This document shows positions 19,251 through 28,552 of a DNA stretch of 64,000 bases, piece by piece. The notes beneath the pieces are model-generated. The model was not told where the DNA came from and searched no databases. It saw only the letters and a list, made by a program, of their open reading frames with translations. Origin of the DNA: an uncultured Verrucomicrobiota bacterium (GTDB lineage Bacteria; Verrucomicrobiota; Verrucomicrobiia; Chthoniobacterales; JACTMZ01); NCBI GenBank assembly GCA_903953565.1, contig CAJBKE010000052.1, positions 1 through 64,000 on the forward strand, given 5' to 3'. The position numbers and the translations under genes are program-made. Numbering within the stretch: the first letter of the stretch is position 1; each line of letters begins with the position of its first letter.

Positions 19251-20426
19251 TCAGTATTCGAGGATGGCCTCGGGGCGGACAACGGCGGAGGTGTCGCCGG
19301 GTTTTTCCGGGTATTCGAAAATGCGACCTTCGTAGTTGCGGAGGACGACTTTTTCTTTGTCGTGGTAGACGACATAGCCCGGGCTCACGGGAACTTTGCC
19401 GCCGCCGCCGGGGGCATCAATGACGTATTGCGGCACGGCATAGCCGGTGGTGTGTCCGCGCAGGGATTCGATGATCTCGAGGCCTTTGGCCACGCTGGTG
19501 CGGAGGTGGGCGGACCCGTGGATGAGGTCGCACTGGTAGAGGTAGTAGGGGCGGACGCGGCAGCACAGGAGTCTGTGGATGAGGGCGCGCATGGTGTCCG
19601 GGTTGTCGTTGACCCCGGCGAGGAGCACGCTCTGGTTGCCGAGCGGGATGCCGGCATCGGCGAGGCGTCCGAGCGCGTCGCGCACCTCGGTGGTGAGTTC
19701 GCGCGGATGGTTGACGTGCACGCTCATCCAGAGCGGATGAAATTCTTTGAGCATATTGCAAAGCTCGGGCGTGATGCGCTGCGGAAGGAAGATGGGCACG
19801 CGCGAGCCGATGCGGAGGAATTCGATGTGCGGCAGGGCGCGGAGGCGGGAGAGGATTTTGCGGAGCTTGTCGTCGGAGAGGAGGAGCGCGTCGCCGCCGG
19901 AGAGGAGGACGTCGCGGACTTCAGTGTGCGCGGCCAGGTATTCGTAGACCGCCTCGAAGTCGGTCTCGAGTTCCTGCTCGCCCACTCCGCTGACCACACG
20001 GCTGCGGGTGCAGTAGCGGCAGTAGCTGGCGCATCGGTCGGTGACGAGGAAGAGGACGCGGTCGGGATAACGGTGGACGAGTCCGGGCACGGGCATGTGC
20101 GAGTCCTCGCCGCAGGGGTCGGCCATTTCGCCGGAGGTGATGACGGCTTCGCCGGCGCGCGGGATGACTTGGCGGCGGATCGGGCAGTCGGGGTTGTCCG
20201 GCTCGATGAGGTTGAAGTAGTGCGGCGTGATGGCGAAGGCCAACTTGTGGCGGGTGAGGAGGAGCCCTTCACGTTCGTCGGGGGTCAGGCGGAGATGTTG
20301 TTCGGCTTGTTCGAGTGACGTGATGCGGTGGCGGAGTTGCCAGCGCCAGTCGTTCCACTCGGCGTCGGTGGCTTCGGGCCAGAATCCGGGGGCGTGGGTG
20401 TGGAAGCCGCGGGAGGGAGGGTTCAT
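19251..20426 (-). CDS. KamA family L-lysine 2,3-aminomutase-like radical SAM enzyme
   Basis: CASYCRYCTRSRVV cluster motif, DVLLSGGDALLLSD. Confidence 0.88.
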   Translation of the reverse strand: MNPPSRGFHTHAPGFWPEATDAEWNDWRWQLRHRITSLEQAEQHLRLTPDEREGLLLTRHKLAFAITPHYFNLIEPDNPDCPIRRQVIPRAGEAVITSGEMADPCGEDSHMPVPGLVHRYPDRVLFLVTDRCASYCRYCTRSRVVSGVGEQELETDFEAVYEYLAAHTEVRDVLLSGGDALLLSDDKLRKILSRLRALPHIEFLRIGSRVPIFLPQRITPELCNMLKEFHPLWMSVHVNHPRELTTEVRDALGRLADAGIPLGNQSVLLAGVNDNPDTMRALIHRLLCCRVRPYYLYQCDLIHGSAHLRTSVAKGLEIIESLRGHTTGYAVPQYVIDAPGGGGKVPVSPGYVVYHDKEKVVLRNYEGRIFEYPEKPGDTSAVVRPEAILEY

Positions 20427-20474
20427 GGAGCGGGTGGATTCGTCGCTACAGATGGCAACGCATGCTCTGACTGC

Positions 20475-21734
20475 TCACGCTTTGACGCGTTCAATATGGG
20501 CGCCGACGTCGTTGAGTTTTTCGTCGATGTGCTCGTAGCCGCGGTCAATGTGGTAGACGCGGTTGACCTCGGTGACGCCGTCGGCTTGCAGGCCGGCGAG
20601 AAGGAGGGCGGCGGAGGCGCGGAGGTCGCTGGCCATGACGGGCGCGCCGCTGAGGGAGCCGTTGCCGGTGATGAAGGCGGTGGGCGTTTCGAGGCGGATC
20701 TGCGCGCCCATGCGGGCCAGTTCGGCGACGTGCATGAAACGCTGCGGGAAAATGTGGTCGGTGATGACGCTTTCGCCGGGGGCGCGGATGAGCAGCGCGC
20801 ACATCTGGGCCTGCATGTCGGTGGGGAATCCGGGATACGGACTGGTCTCGAGGTGGAGCGGGCGCAGTCCGCCGTTGGGTGAAACGGTGATGCTGCGCTC
20901 GCGGGTCTCGAGGTGGAAACCGGCGGCGCGGAGGGGTTCCAGGACGGACTCGAGGTGGTCGGGGCGGACGTGGTTGACCGTGAGCGTTCCGCCGGTGATG
21001 GCGCCGGCCACCAGCATGGTGCCGGCTTCGATGCGGTCAGGGATGACCGTGTAGTCGGTGCCGTGAAGTTCTTTGACGCCTTCGATGAGGATGCGTCGGG
21101 TGCCGGCGCCGGTGATTTTCGCGCCGAGGGCATTGAGGAAATTGGCGAGGTCCACGACTTCGGGTTCCTCGGCGGCATCTTCGATGACCGTGGTGCCTTC
21201 AGCCAGGACGGCGGCCATCATGATGTTGTCCGTGCCGAGCACCGTGGTGCCGTATTTGCCGCTCATGGCGACTTCGGCGCCGCGGAGTCGGGGAGCGAGG
21301 ACTTTGACGTTGCCGCCGGTCACGCGCACCGCGGCGCCGAGGGCTTCGAAACCGCGAAGATGGAGGTCGATGGGGCGGTCGCCTATGACACAACCGCCGG
21401 GGAGGGAGACGCAGGCTTCGTGTTCGCGTCCGAGGAGCGGCCCGAGCACGCAGACGGAGGCGCGCATTTTGCGGACGAGTTCGTAGGGGGCTTCGGTGCG
21501 GATCTTTTCGGCCTTGATGACCACGGTGCCGCTGGCGCGTTCCACTTCGCAGCCCAGCGCGCTGAGGATAGTCAGCATGTAGTGGATGTCGCTCAGATCG
21601 GGGACGCCGCGGATGACGCAGCGTTCCTTGGTGAGGAGCGCGGCGGCGAGGATGGGCAGGGCGGAATTTTTCGATCCGCTGATGCGCACCGTGCCGTTCA
21701 GCTGGCGTCCGCCGTGAACAAGAATCTTATCCAT
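20475..21734 (-). CDS. murA: UDP-N-acetylglucosamine 1-carboxyvinyltransferase
   Basis: MDKILVHGGRQLNGTVRISGSKNSALPILAAALL and colinear MurA sequence. Confidence 0.93.
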   Translation of the reverse strand: MDKILVHGGRQLNGTVRISGSKNSALPILAAALLTKERCVIRGVPDLSDIHYMLTILSALGCEVERASGTVVIKAEKIRTEAPYELVRKMRASVCVLGPLLGREHEACVSLPGGCVIGDRPIDLHLRGFEALGAAVRVTGGNVKVLAPRLRGAEVAMSGKYGTTVLGTDNIMMAAVLAEGTTVIEDAAEEPEVVDLANFLNALGAKITGAGTRRILIEGVKELHGTDYTVIPDRIEAGTMLVAGAITGGTLTVNHVRPDHLESVLEPLRAAGFHLETRERSITVSPNGGLRPLHLETSPYPGFPTDMQAQMCALLIRAPGESVITDHIFPQRFMHVAELARMGAQIRLETPTAFITGNGSLSGAPVMASDLRASAALLLAGLQADGVTEVNRVYHIDRGYEHIDEKLNDVGAHIERVKA

Positions 21735-22578
21735 GAAAACCGACCGCGAAACGCGGGATGTTTTGATAATCCGGACGGACGGAAATGTCCCGAAATTTGC
21801 GCGCGGAAAAGAGGGCGTTAACTGCATCCGCTTGGCCTGCGCCGATTTCCAGCAGGAGTGCACCGCGGGGGGCAAGGCGGTCCGGGGCGGTGTCGATGAG
21901 GCGGCGGATGAGGTCGAGTCCGTCGGGTCCACCGTCGAGGGCGGCGTGTGGGTCGTGGCGGACTTCGGGGGAGAGGGCGGCGATTTCGTCGGCGGGGATG
22001 TAAGGAAGGTTGGCGATGATGAGGTCGAACTTGGCGGCGCCCGGCGGGAGGAGGTCGGCTTGGTGGAAGGTGACGCGACCGGTGATTGCGTGGCGCGCGG
22101 CGTTTTCCGCGGCGAGGGCGAGGGCGTCGGGCGAGAGGTCGGTGGCGTGGATGGTGGCGGACGGGATTTCGAGGGCGAGCGTGAGCGCGATGACGCCGCT
22201 GCCGGTGCCGATGTCGAGGAGGGTGGGTGCGGCGTGAGCTTTGGCGAGTTCTCGCGCGAGTTCGACGAGTTGTTCGGTTTCGGGGCGCGGCACCAGAGCG
22301 CGTTTGTCGCAAGCGAAGGTGCGACCGTGGAATTCGGCGGTGCCGAGAACGTGTTGCAGCGGTTCGCGGGCGCCGCGGCGTTTGACCAGGTCGCGCAGCG
22401 GGGCGCGTTCGGCTTCGGTGAGGGGGCGGTCGAACTGGAGGTAGAGTTCCATGCGCTTGAGACCGAGCGCGTGGGTGAGAAGATGCTCGGCATTGAGGCG
22501 CGGGTTTTCCACGCCGCGGTCGGCGAGGTAACGCTCGGTGCCGCGGAGGACTTCCAAGAGCGGGAGGGTTTCAGGCAT
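21727..22578 (-). CDS. prmC: Release factor glutamine methyltransferase
   Basis: LLDIGTGSGVIAL, IIANLPYIPA (NPPY-type motif), adjacent to prfA. Confidence 0.9.
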   Translation of the reverse strand: MPETLPLLEVLRGTERYLADRGVENPRLNAEHLLTHALGLKRMELYLQFDRPLTEAERAPLRDLVKRRGAREPLQHVLGTAEFHGRTFACDKRALVPRPETEQLVELARELAKAHAAPTLLDIGTGSGVIALTLALEIPSATIHATDLSPDALALAAENAARHAITGRVTFHQADLLPPGAAKFDLIIANLPYIPADEIAALSPEVRHDPHAALDGGPDGLDLIRRLIDTAPDRLAPRGALLLEIGAGQADAVNALFSARKFRDISVRPDYQNIPRFAVGFHG

Positions 22579-22633
22579 GACGATCCGTCGCCGGGGACGG
22601 CGGCGCGAGGGGAGAGCGCTGCGGTTTCACTTT

Positions 22634-23710
22634 TTACGCGAGGCCGGCTTCGGCGAGGCGGTCTTCCATGTCTCGTTGTTGGAGGGACGCGACCATTTCG
22701 TCGAGGTCGCCTTCGATGACGCGGTCGAGATTGTAAAGGGTCAGGCCGATGCGGTGATCGGTGATGCGGTTCTGCGGGAAATTGTAGGTGCGGATTTTTT
22801 CCTCGCGGCCAGCGCGTCCGATCAGGCTGCGGCGGTGGGCGGAATATTTGGCTTCCTCCTCGTTGCGTTTGTCTTCGAGGAGGCGGGTGCGCAGGATTTC
22901 GAGGGCGGCGGCTTTGTTCTTCTGCTGCGAGCGTCCGTCCTGACAGCGGACGATTTTTCCGGTCGGGATATGCAGGATTTGCACGGCGGAGTCGGTGGTG
23001 TTGACGCCTTGTCCGCCGGGGCCGCCGGAGCGGCAGACTTCGATGCGGAGGTCTTGCGGGCGGAGTTCGATGTCGACTTCCTGTGCTTCGGGAAGGACGG
23101 CGACCGTCGCCGTCGAAGTGTGGATGCGGCCCTGGGCTTCGGTCGCGGGGACGCGTTGCACGCGGTGGACGCCGCTTTCGTAGCGCAGGCGGCGGAAGAC
23201 GGCGTCGCCGATGACTTTGAAGACGACTTCCTTGAAACCGCCGAGGCCGGACGGGCTGGAATCGACGGATTCCAGTTTGAGTCCGTGCGCTTCGGCGTAG
23301 CGCTGATACATGCGATAGAGGTCGGCGGCGAAGAGCGCGGCTTCATCGCCGCCGGTGCCGGCACGGATTTCAACGATGGCGTTGCGGTCTTCGCTTTCGT
23401 CGGGCGGAAGAAGGGCGAACTGGATGTCGCGGTCGAGGACGGCAAGGCGTTCTTCGATTTGCGGAATTTCGGCGGCGGCGAGTTCGGCCATTTCGGGGTC
23501 GGTGCCGCTGGCGAGTTGCTGGTTTTCTAAGAGTTGGGTGCGAAGGCGCTGCGCTTCGCTGTCCGCATCGGCGAGTTCTTTCAGACGCGCTTGTTCGCGC
23601 ATGACGTCGCGTGCTTTGGCCGGGTCGTTGAAAAAATCGTCGGTCGAGACGAGTTGATCCAACTCGGCCAAGCGTTCGCGTTTTTTGGCGATGAGCGGGG
23701 CGAGATCCAT
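22634..23710 (-). CDS. prfA: Peptide chain release factor 1
   Basis: RSGGPGGQGVNTTDSAVQILHIPTGKIV GGQ motif. Confidence 0.95.
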   Translation of the reverse strand: MDLAPLIAKKRERLAELDQLVSTDDFFNDPAKARDVMREQARLKELADADSEAQRLRTQLLENQQLASGTDPEMAELAAAEIPQIEERLAVLDRDIQFALLPPDESEDRNAIVEIRAGTGGDEAALFAADLYRMYQRYAEAHGLKLESVDSSPSGLGGFKEVVFKVIGDAVFRRLRYESGVHRVQRVPATEAQGRIHTSTATVAVLPEAQEVDIELRPQDLRIEVCRSGGPGGQGVNTTDSAVQILHIPTGKIVRCQDGRSQQKNKAAALEILRTRLLEDKRNEEEAKYSAHRRSLIGRAGREEKIRTYNFPQNRITDHRIGLTLYNLDRVIEGDLDEMVASLQQRDMEDRLAEAGLA

Positions 23711-23716
23711 GAAAAG

Positions 23717-23756
23717 AAAAACGGCGATCGGCCGCAGTGCGGCGCGATCACCGTTT
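23717..23756 (-). terminator. Rho-independent-terminator-like hairpin between rpmE and prfA
   Basis: On the - strand: AACGGTGATCGCGCCGCACTGCGGCCGATCGCCGTTTTTCTTTT. Confidence 0.6.
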
Positions 23757-23770
23757 CAGCAACAAACCAG

Positions 23771-23995
23771 CTAAGCTTTTTTGGCGCGGGTGGCTTTGAC
23801 CGAGCCGTAGCGTCGGGTGAATTTCTCGACGCGTCCGGCGGTGTCGATGAACTTTTGTTCGCCGGTGAAGAAAGGGTGGCAGGCCGCGCAGATGCCGATC
23901 TTGTTATTCTTGCGGGTCGAGCGGGTGTGGTAGACCGCCCCGCAGGTGCAGGTGATCGTCGTCTCGGTGTATTCTGGATGCAGATCGGCTTTCAT
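23771..23995 (-). CDS. rpmE: 50S ribosomal protein L31
   Basis: MKADLHPEYTETTITCTCGAVYHTRST...CAACHPFFTG. Confidence 0.95.
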   Translation of the reverse strand: MKADLHPEYTETTITCTCGAVYHTRSTRKNNKIGICAACHPFFTGEQKFIDTAGRVEKFTRRYGSVKATRAKKA

Positions 23996-24036
23996 GGGAT
24001 CGAAAAGGTCGGGTAGAATAGGGGTGGGGTCCGGTC

Positions 24037-26277
24037 ATGGCAAGCAAAAGAGGTCAACTTGCCGCCTCTGTCCGCCGCTGGCAGGATGCAAGGATGTCCA
24101 CCGAAAGATCGGCCCCCGCCGACGGCCTGTCGGGGCTGGTCGAGCGGGTCACTTTTCACAACGAGGACACCGGATTTGCCGTGCTGAAGGTCAAGGTCAA
24201 GGGCCGCCGCGATCTGGTCGCGGTGGTCGGGGTGGTTGCCGCGGTCTCGCCCGGGGAGTGGATCACGGCCGAGGGGCGCTGGGAAAAGGACCGCGAGCAC
24301 GGCATGCAGCTGCGGGCCACAAACATCCGCTGTCAGGCGCCGACTTCCCGGGAGGGCATCGAAAAATATTTGGGCAGCGGTCTGATCCGCGGAATCGGTC
24401 CGGTTTACGCCAAAAAGATGGTGGTCAAATTCGGCGAGACAATTTTCGACATCATTGAAAATTCGTCAGCCCGCCTGCAGGAGGTGCCGGGCATCGGCGA
24501 AGGGCGACGCCAGCAAATCAAAGCGGCGTGGGCCGAACAGCGGGTGGTGCGCGACATCATGGTCTTCCTGCACAGCCACGGCATCAGCACGAGCCGCGCG
24601 CTGCGCGTCTACAAACTCTACGGCGAAGAGGCGATCGCGCGCGTTCGGGCCAATCCGTATCTGCTGGCGCGCGATATCCCCGGGATCGGTTTCAAGTCGG
24701 CCGATGCGGTGGGGGAAAAATTGGGATTCGGTCACGACTCGATTCTGCGTGCGCGCGGCGGGTTGCAGCATGTGCTTTCCGAAGCGACGGGCGACGGGCA
24801 CACGGCGCTGCCGCGCGAAGCTTTGCTTTCGACCTCGGCCCAACTGCTGGGTGTCGGCGAGGACGTGGTGGCCGGGGCTCTCGAGCGGGAAATAGCCGAC
24901 GGGCATTTGGTGGCGGAGGACATCGCCGGGGAATCGATGGTCTTTTTGCCTGCGTTGCGCGCCGCGGAGATGACCATCGCGGACACCATGCTGCGGCTGG
25001 CGGCGCGGCCGCCGGATTATCCGCCGATCGATTTCGAAAAGGCCCTGTCCTGGGTGCAGGAGAAGACGGGCAAGCAGCTTTCACCAAGTCAGGTCGATGC
25101 GTTGCGTCAGGTTTTAGGCTGCCGGGTGGCGGTCATGACCGGTGGTCCGGGTGTGGGCAAGACGACGCTGCTCGACAGTCTGCTGAAAATTTTGGCCGCG
25201 AAAAAAGTGCGTTTCCAGTTGTGTGCCCCGACCGGACGTGCGGCCAAACGCATGGGCGAGTCGACCGGCTGCGCGGCTCTGACCATCCACCGGTTGCTCG
25301 AGGTGCTGCCTTCGGGCGGTTTCAAACGCGGCGCCAAGCATCCGCTCGATACCGATCTGGTGGTGGTCGATGAATTTTCCATGGTCGATGTTCCGCTCAT
25401 GGCGGCGCTCTGCCGCGCTTTGCCCGCGCGGGCATCTTTGCTTCTCGTAGGCGACCCCGACCAATTGCCCAGCGTGGGTCCGGGGTCGATTTTATCCGAT
25501 CTTCTGGCCAGCGATGCGGTCCCGTCCGTGCGGCTGACCGAAATTTTCCGTCAGGCCGAAACGAGCCACATCGTGCGGGCTGCCCATGAGGTGCGCCACG
25601 GACGGGTGCCGGAGGATGCGGTCGAGAAGAATTCGGATTTCGCCTTCCTGCACCGCGAGGAGCCCGAGGAGATTGCCCGTCTGGTGCTCAAGCTGGTGAG
25701 GGAGGAAATCCCGCGCCGCATCGGGCTCGACCCGATGCGCGATATCCAGGTGCTGGTGCCCATGCACCGGGGGAGTCTCGGGATCCGCGAACTCAACACC
25801 GCCTTGCAGGCCGCCCTCAACCCCCCGCGTCCCGACCGTGCGGAAATCGAGCGCTTCGGCACGAAGTTCCGCACGGGGGACAAGGTCCTGCAGACGCGCA
25901 ACAACTATGACAAAGATGTCTTCAACGGCGACATCGGCCGGATCGCGGCGATCGATGGGGAAGAGCGGCAGGTGGCGATCGACTTCGACGGACGCCGGGC
26001 GGTGTACGAGTTCAACGAGCTGGACGAGGTCGAGCCGGCCTATGCCATCAGCATCCACAAGAGCCAGGGATCGGAGTTTCCCGCAGTGGTCATTCCGCTG
26101 GCCATGCAGCATTTCCTGCTCCTGCAACGCAACCTGCTCTACACGGGGATCACGCGCGGCAAAAAACTGGTCGTGGTCGCGGGCCAGCGCAAGGCGTTGT
26201 CGACCGCGGTGCGGCAAAACGACACGCGCAAGCGGTATGGGGCTTTGCCGTTTCGTCTGCGCCGAGCCGCCGGCTAG
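24037..26277 (+). CDS. recD2: RecD2-type ATP-dependent DNA helicase
   Basis: HhH-like region, GGPGVGKTTLLDSLL Walker A, VDEFSMVD, SIHKSQGSEF; start could be 24094. Confidence 0.9.
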   Translation: MASKRGQLAASVRRWQDARMSTERSAPADGLSGLVERVTFHNEDTGFAVLKVKVKGRRDLVAVVGVVAAVSPGEWITAEGRWEKDREHGMQLRATNIRCQAPTSREGIEKYLGSGLIRGIGPVYAKKMVVKFGETIFDIIENSSARLQEVPGIGEGRRQQIKAAWAEQRVVRDIMVFLHSHGISTSRALRVYKLYGEEAIARVRANPYLLARDIPGIGFKSADAVGEKLGFGHDSILRARGGLQHVLSEATGDGHTALPREALLSTSAQLLGVGEDVVAGALEREIADGHLVAEDIAGESMVFLPALRAAEMTIADTMLRLAARPPDYPPIDFEKALSWVQEKTGKQLSPSQVDALRQVLGCRVAVMTGGPGVGKTTLLDSLLKILAAKKVRFQLCAPTGRAAKRMGESTGCAALTIHRLLEVLPSGGFKRGAKHPLDTDLVVVDEFSMVDVPLMAALCRALPARASLLLVGDPDQLPSVGPGSILSDLLASDAVPSVRLTEIFRQAETSHIVRAAHEVRHGRVPEDAVEKNSDFAFLHREEPEEIARLVLKLVREEIPRRIGLDPMRDIQVLVPMHRGSLGIRELNTALQAALNPPRPDRAEIERFGTKFRTGDKVLQTRNNYDKDVFNGDIGRIAAIDGEERQVAIDFDGRRAVYEFNELDEVEPAYAISIHKSQGSEFPAVVIPLAMQHFLLLQRNLLYTGITRGKKLVVVAGQRKALSTAVRQNDTRKRYGALPFRLRRAAG

Positions 26278-26780
26278 GACAGTTCGCGCCGCAGAATGAC
26301 GATCGATTGTCCGTGCAGCGTGGTGCGTTCCAGCTCGGCAAACCCGTGCTGTTGAAAAAGCTCCGTGGCCGATTCGGTGAAAACATGGAGCGCTTGCTCT
26401 CCTGCCGCTGCAGCGTGATCGATGGCCGCATCGATCAAGCGGTGGGCGTGGCCTCGCCCGCGGAATTCCGGAACGATGTAGAGACTGGCCAGCCAAGGAT
26501 CGAGGTCCGTGCGTGCTTCGCAATCTCCGTGGATCAGGCTGACCGTGCCAACAAACTCTCCTTCTTGCCGCAGGACGATCGTGGCGGGCAACGATCCGTC
26601 CGTCCGATGCGTGCTGAACTCGGCCTGTGCCACCGCGCCATCCCAATTCCGGTAAAGATGTCCCCACTCGGCAGCGTGAAGACGGGCCAGTTCCGCGGTC
26701 AAAGGATCCGCGCCGTCCAGCAGCGTGATTGTGCCTTCGGACATGCGCTTCAGGGAATGGTCGTGACGAGAACGGTGCAA
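26274..26780 (-). CDS. GNAT family N-acetyltransferase
   Basis: LYIVPEFRGRGHAHRLIDAAIDHA motif; likely start at MSEGTI. Confidence 0.82.
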   Translation of the reverse strand: MHRSRHDHSLKRMSEGTITLLDGADPLTAELARLHAAEWGHLYRNWDGAVAQAEFSTHRTDGSLPATIVLRQEGEFVGTVSLIHGDCEARTDLDPWLASLYIVPEFRGRGHAHRLIDAAIDHAAAAGEQALHVFTESATELFQQHGFAELERTTLHGQSIVILRRELS

Positions 26781-27682
26781 CTGCCGTTCGCGGGAGAGAC
26801 GGACGGGGCGTCATTCGCCGGGAGCAGGAAGAACTCGCCGCACTGGTAAATCTGTCCGCCGCAGGTGGCGCGGCCGCCGACGATGGTCACGAGGGCAAAG
26901 TCGCCGGTTGGTCGGAGGTCCTGCGGAGCGGTGAGAATTTTTTTCTCCACGCGGAAATGTTCGCACGCGGCGATGGTGCCGGTTTCCACGTGGGCGAGGG
27001 GAGGGGTGAAGTCGTGGAAGTCGATCGACTGCATCGACTCGTCGATGTGGAGCTCGCGCGCTTTCCCGTCGAGACCGGCGCGGTTCCAATCGAAGACACG
27101 GTAGGTGGTGTCGCTGTTCTGCTGGATCTCGATGATGAGGTTGCCTTCGCCGATGGCGTGGAGGCGTCCGCTGGGAATGAAGATGCTGTCGCCTTCGTGC
27201 GTGGGGAGGACGTGAAGGCATTCTTCAACCGTGCCGCGGGTGAGTTTATCGGCGAAGGATGCGCGGGTCGTGCCGGGGGCGAGACCGGCGTAGATGCGGC
27301 TGCCCGGATCGCAGGCCAGAAAATACCAGACCTCGGTTTTGGGTTCGCCCCCGAGCTGCGGGGCGACGTTGGAAGGAGGGTGCACCTGCACGGAAAGGCG
27401 ATCGCGGGCATCGAGGAGTTTGCAAAGCAGCGGGAAACGCGGGCCGGCTTGCGCGTGGCGCGGTCCGAAAATTTCGGCCCGGTGGTCGGTCCAAAGTTCG
27501 TGGAGCGTCTTGCCGCGGAGCAGTCCGTCGGCGACGACGCTTTGTGCTTCCTCGCGGTCGACCACTTCCCAGGCCTCGCCGATCGGCTGGCTGCCCGGCA
27601 GGGTGCGGCCGAGGCGCGTCGAGAATTCGCGGCCGCCCCAGATGCGTTCCTGGTAGATGGGGGTGAAGGTGATGGGATTCAT
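26750..27682 (-). CDS. manA: Class I mannose-6-phosphate isomerase
   Basis: LSVQVHPPSNVAPQLGGEPKTEVWYFLA; IFIPSGRLHAIG. Confidence 0.9.
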   Translation of the reverse strand: MNPITFTPIYQERIWGGREFSTRLGRTLPGSQPIGEAWEVVDREEAQSVVADGLLRGKTLHELWTDHRAEIFGPRHAQAGPRFPLLCKLLDARDRLSVQVHPPSNVAPQLGGEPKTEVWYFLACDPGSRIYAGLAPGTTRASFADKLTRGTVEECLHVLPTHEGDSIFIPSGRLHAIGEGNLIIEIQQNSDTTYRVFDWNRAGLDGKARELHIDESMQSIDFHDFTPPLAHVETGTIAACEHFRVEKKILTAPQDLRPTGDFALVTIVGGRATCGGQIYQCGEFFLLPANDAPSVSPANGSCTVLVTTIP

Positions 27683-28362
27683 GGGATCGATGGCTTTTCG
27701 GCGGTATAGATGCTGACAATGCCGGCGGCTAGAGGATGGGCGTGCGGGGCGGAAAAATCGGCGGAGCCGAGAAGATCGAGCATGGCTTTTCCGGAGGGGA
27801 AGGCTTCGATCGATTCGCCGAGGTATTCGTAGCCGGCGCGGTGGCCGGTGAGCAGGCCGGCGAAGCGAGGGAGAATCCGGTGCAGGTAGAGACGGTAGGC
27901 GGCATCGAGGGGAGGCCGCGGCATGGAAAAATCGAGGAGCAGAAGGTGGCCGCCGGGTCGGAGAACACGCGAAATTTCACGCAGCGCGCCGGGCCAAGAT
28001 TCCATATTGCGCAGGCCGAAGGCGACGGTGACGGCGTCGAAGGAATTATCCGCGAAGGGCAGGTTGGTGCCATCGGCAACGACGAGCGGGGAGAGTTTTT
28101 TGCGGGCGGCGATTTGCAGCATGGGCAGGCAGAAGTCCGCCCCGATGATGTGGGCTTGCGTCATCGCTTTTTGCATGGCGAGGGCGAGGTCGCCGCTGCC
28201 GGTGGCGAGATCGAGGACGGAATGCGGATGCCATTTGTCCACCATGCGCACAGCGCGGGCGCGCCAGAGGAAGTCGAGCCCGCCGGAAAGAAGGTGGTTG
28301 GCGAGGTCGTAGCGTGCGGCAATCGAGCTGAAAATGCCGCGGACCTTGGCGGGGTTTTGCAT
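27679..28362 (-). CDS. Demethylmenaquinone methyltransferase (UbiE/MenG)
   Basis: IAARYDLANHLLSGGLDFLWR, VLDLATGSGDLALAM, FGLRNMESWPGALREISRVLRPGG. Confidence 0.9.
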   Translation of the reverse strand: MQNPAKVRGIFSSIAARYDLANHLLSGGLDFLWRARAVRMVDKWHPHSVLDLATGSGDLALAMQKAMTQAHIIGADFCLPMLQIAARKKLSPLVVADGTNLPFADNSFDAVTVAFGLRNMESWPGALREISRVLRPGGHLLLLDFSMPRPPLDAAYRLYLHRILPRFAGLLTGHRAGYEYLGESIEAFPSGKAMLDLLGSADFSAPHAHPLAAGIVSIYTAEKPSIP

Positions 28363-28371
28363 CGGTGGAAA

Positions 28372-28453
28372 TGCTCACGAGAGGACTCGAACCTCCACGG
28401 GTCACCCCATGCGCTTCTGAGACGCACGCGTCTGCCAGTTCCGCCACGTGAGC
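28372..28453 (-). tRNA. tRNA-Leu (CAG)
   Basis: 7-bp acceptor GCTCACG/CGTGAGC, D-arm, anticodon loop CTCAGAA, long variable arm, T-arm GGAGGTTCGAGTCCTC; no encoded CCA. Confidence 0.95.
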
Positions 28454-28552
28454 AGCTGGAACGAGGAAAATGCACGCTGCCAAGGCGCTTGTCCACCGGG
28501 AAGTGGCGTGCGGCGGCTTGTCTTGCGCACCGGGCTCGGCAATCTTGGGTCC

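Noticed and set aside
18104-20318. Long plus-strand ORFs opposite rlmI and kamA
   Set aside because: Val/Gly/Glu-rich shadow translations; the opposite strand encodes recognised enzymes.
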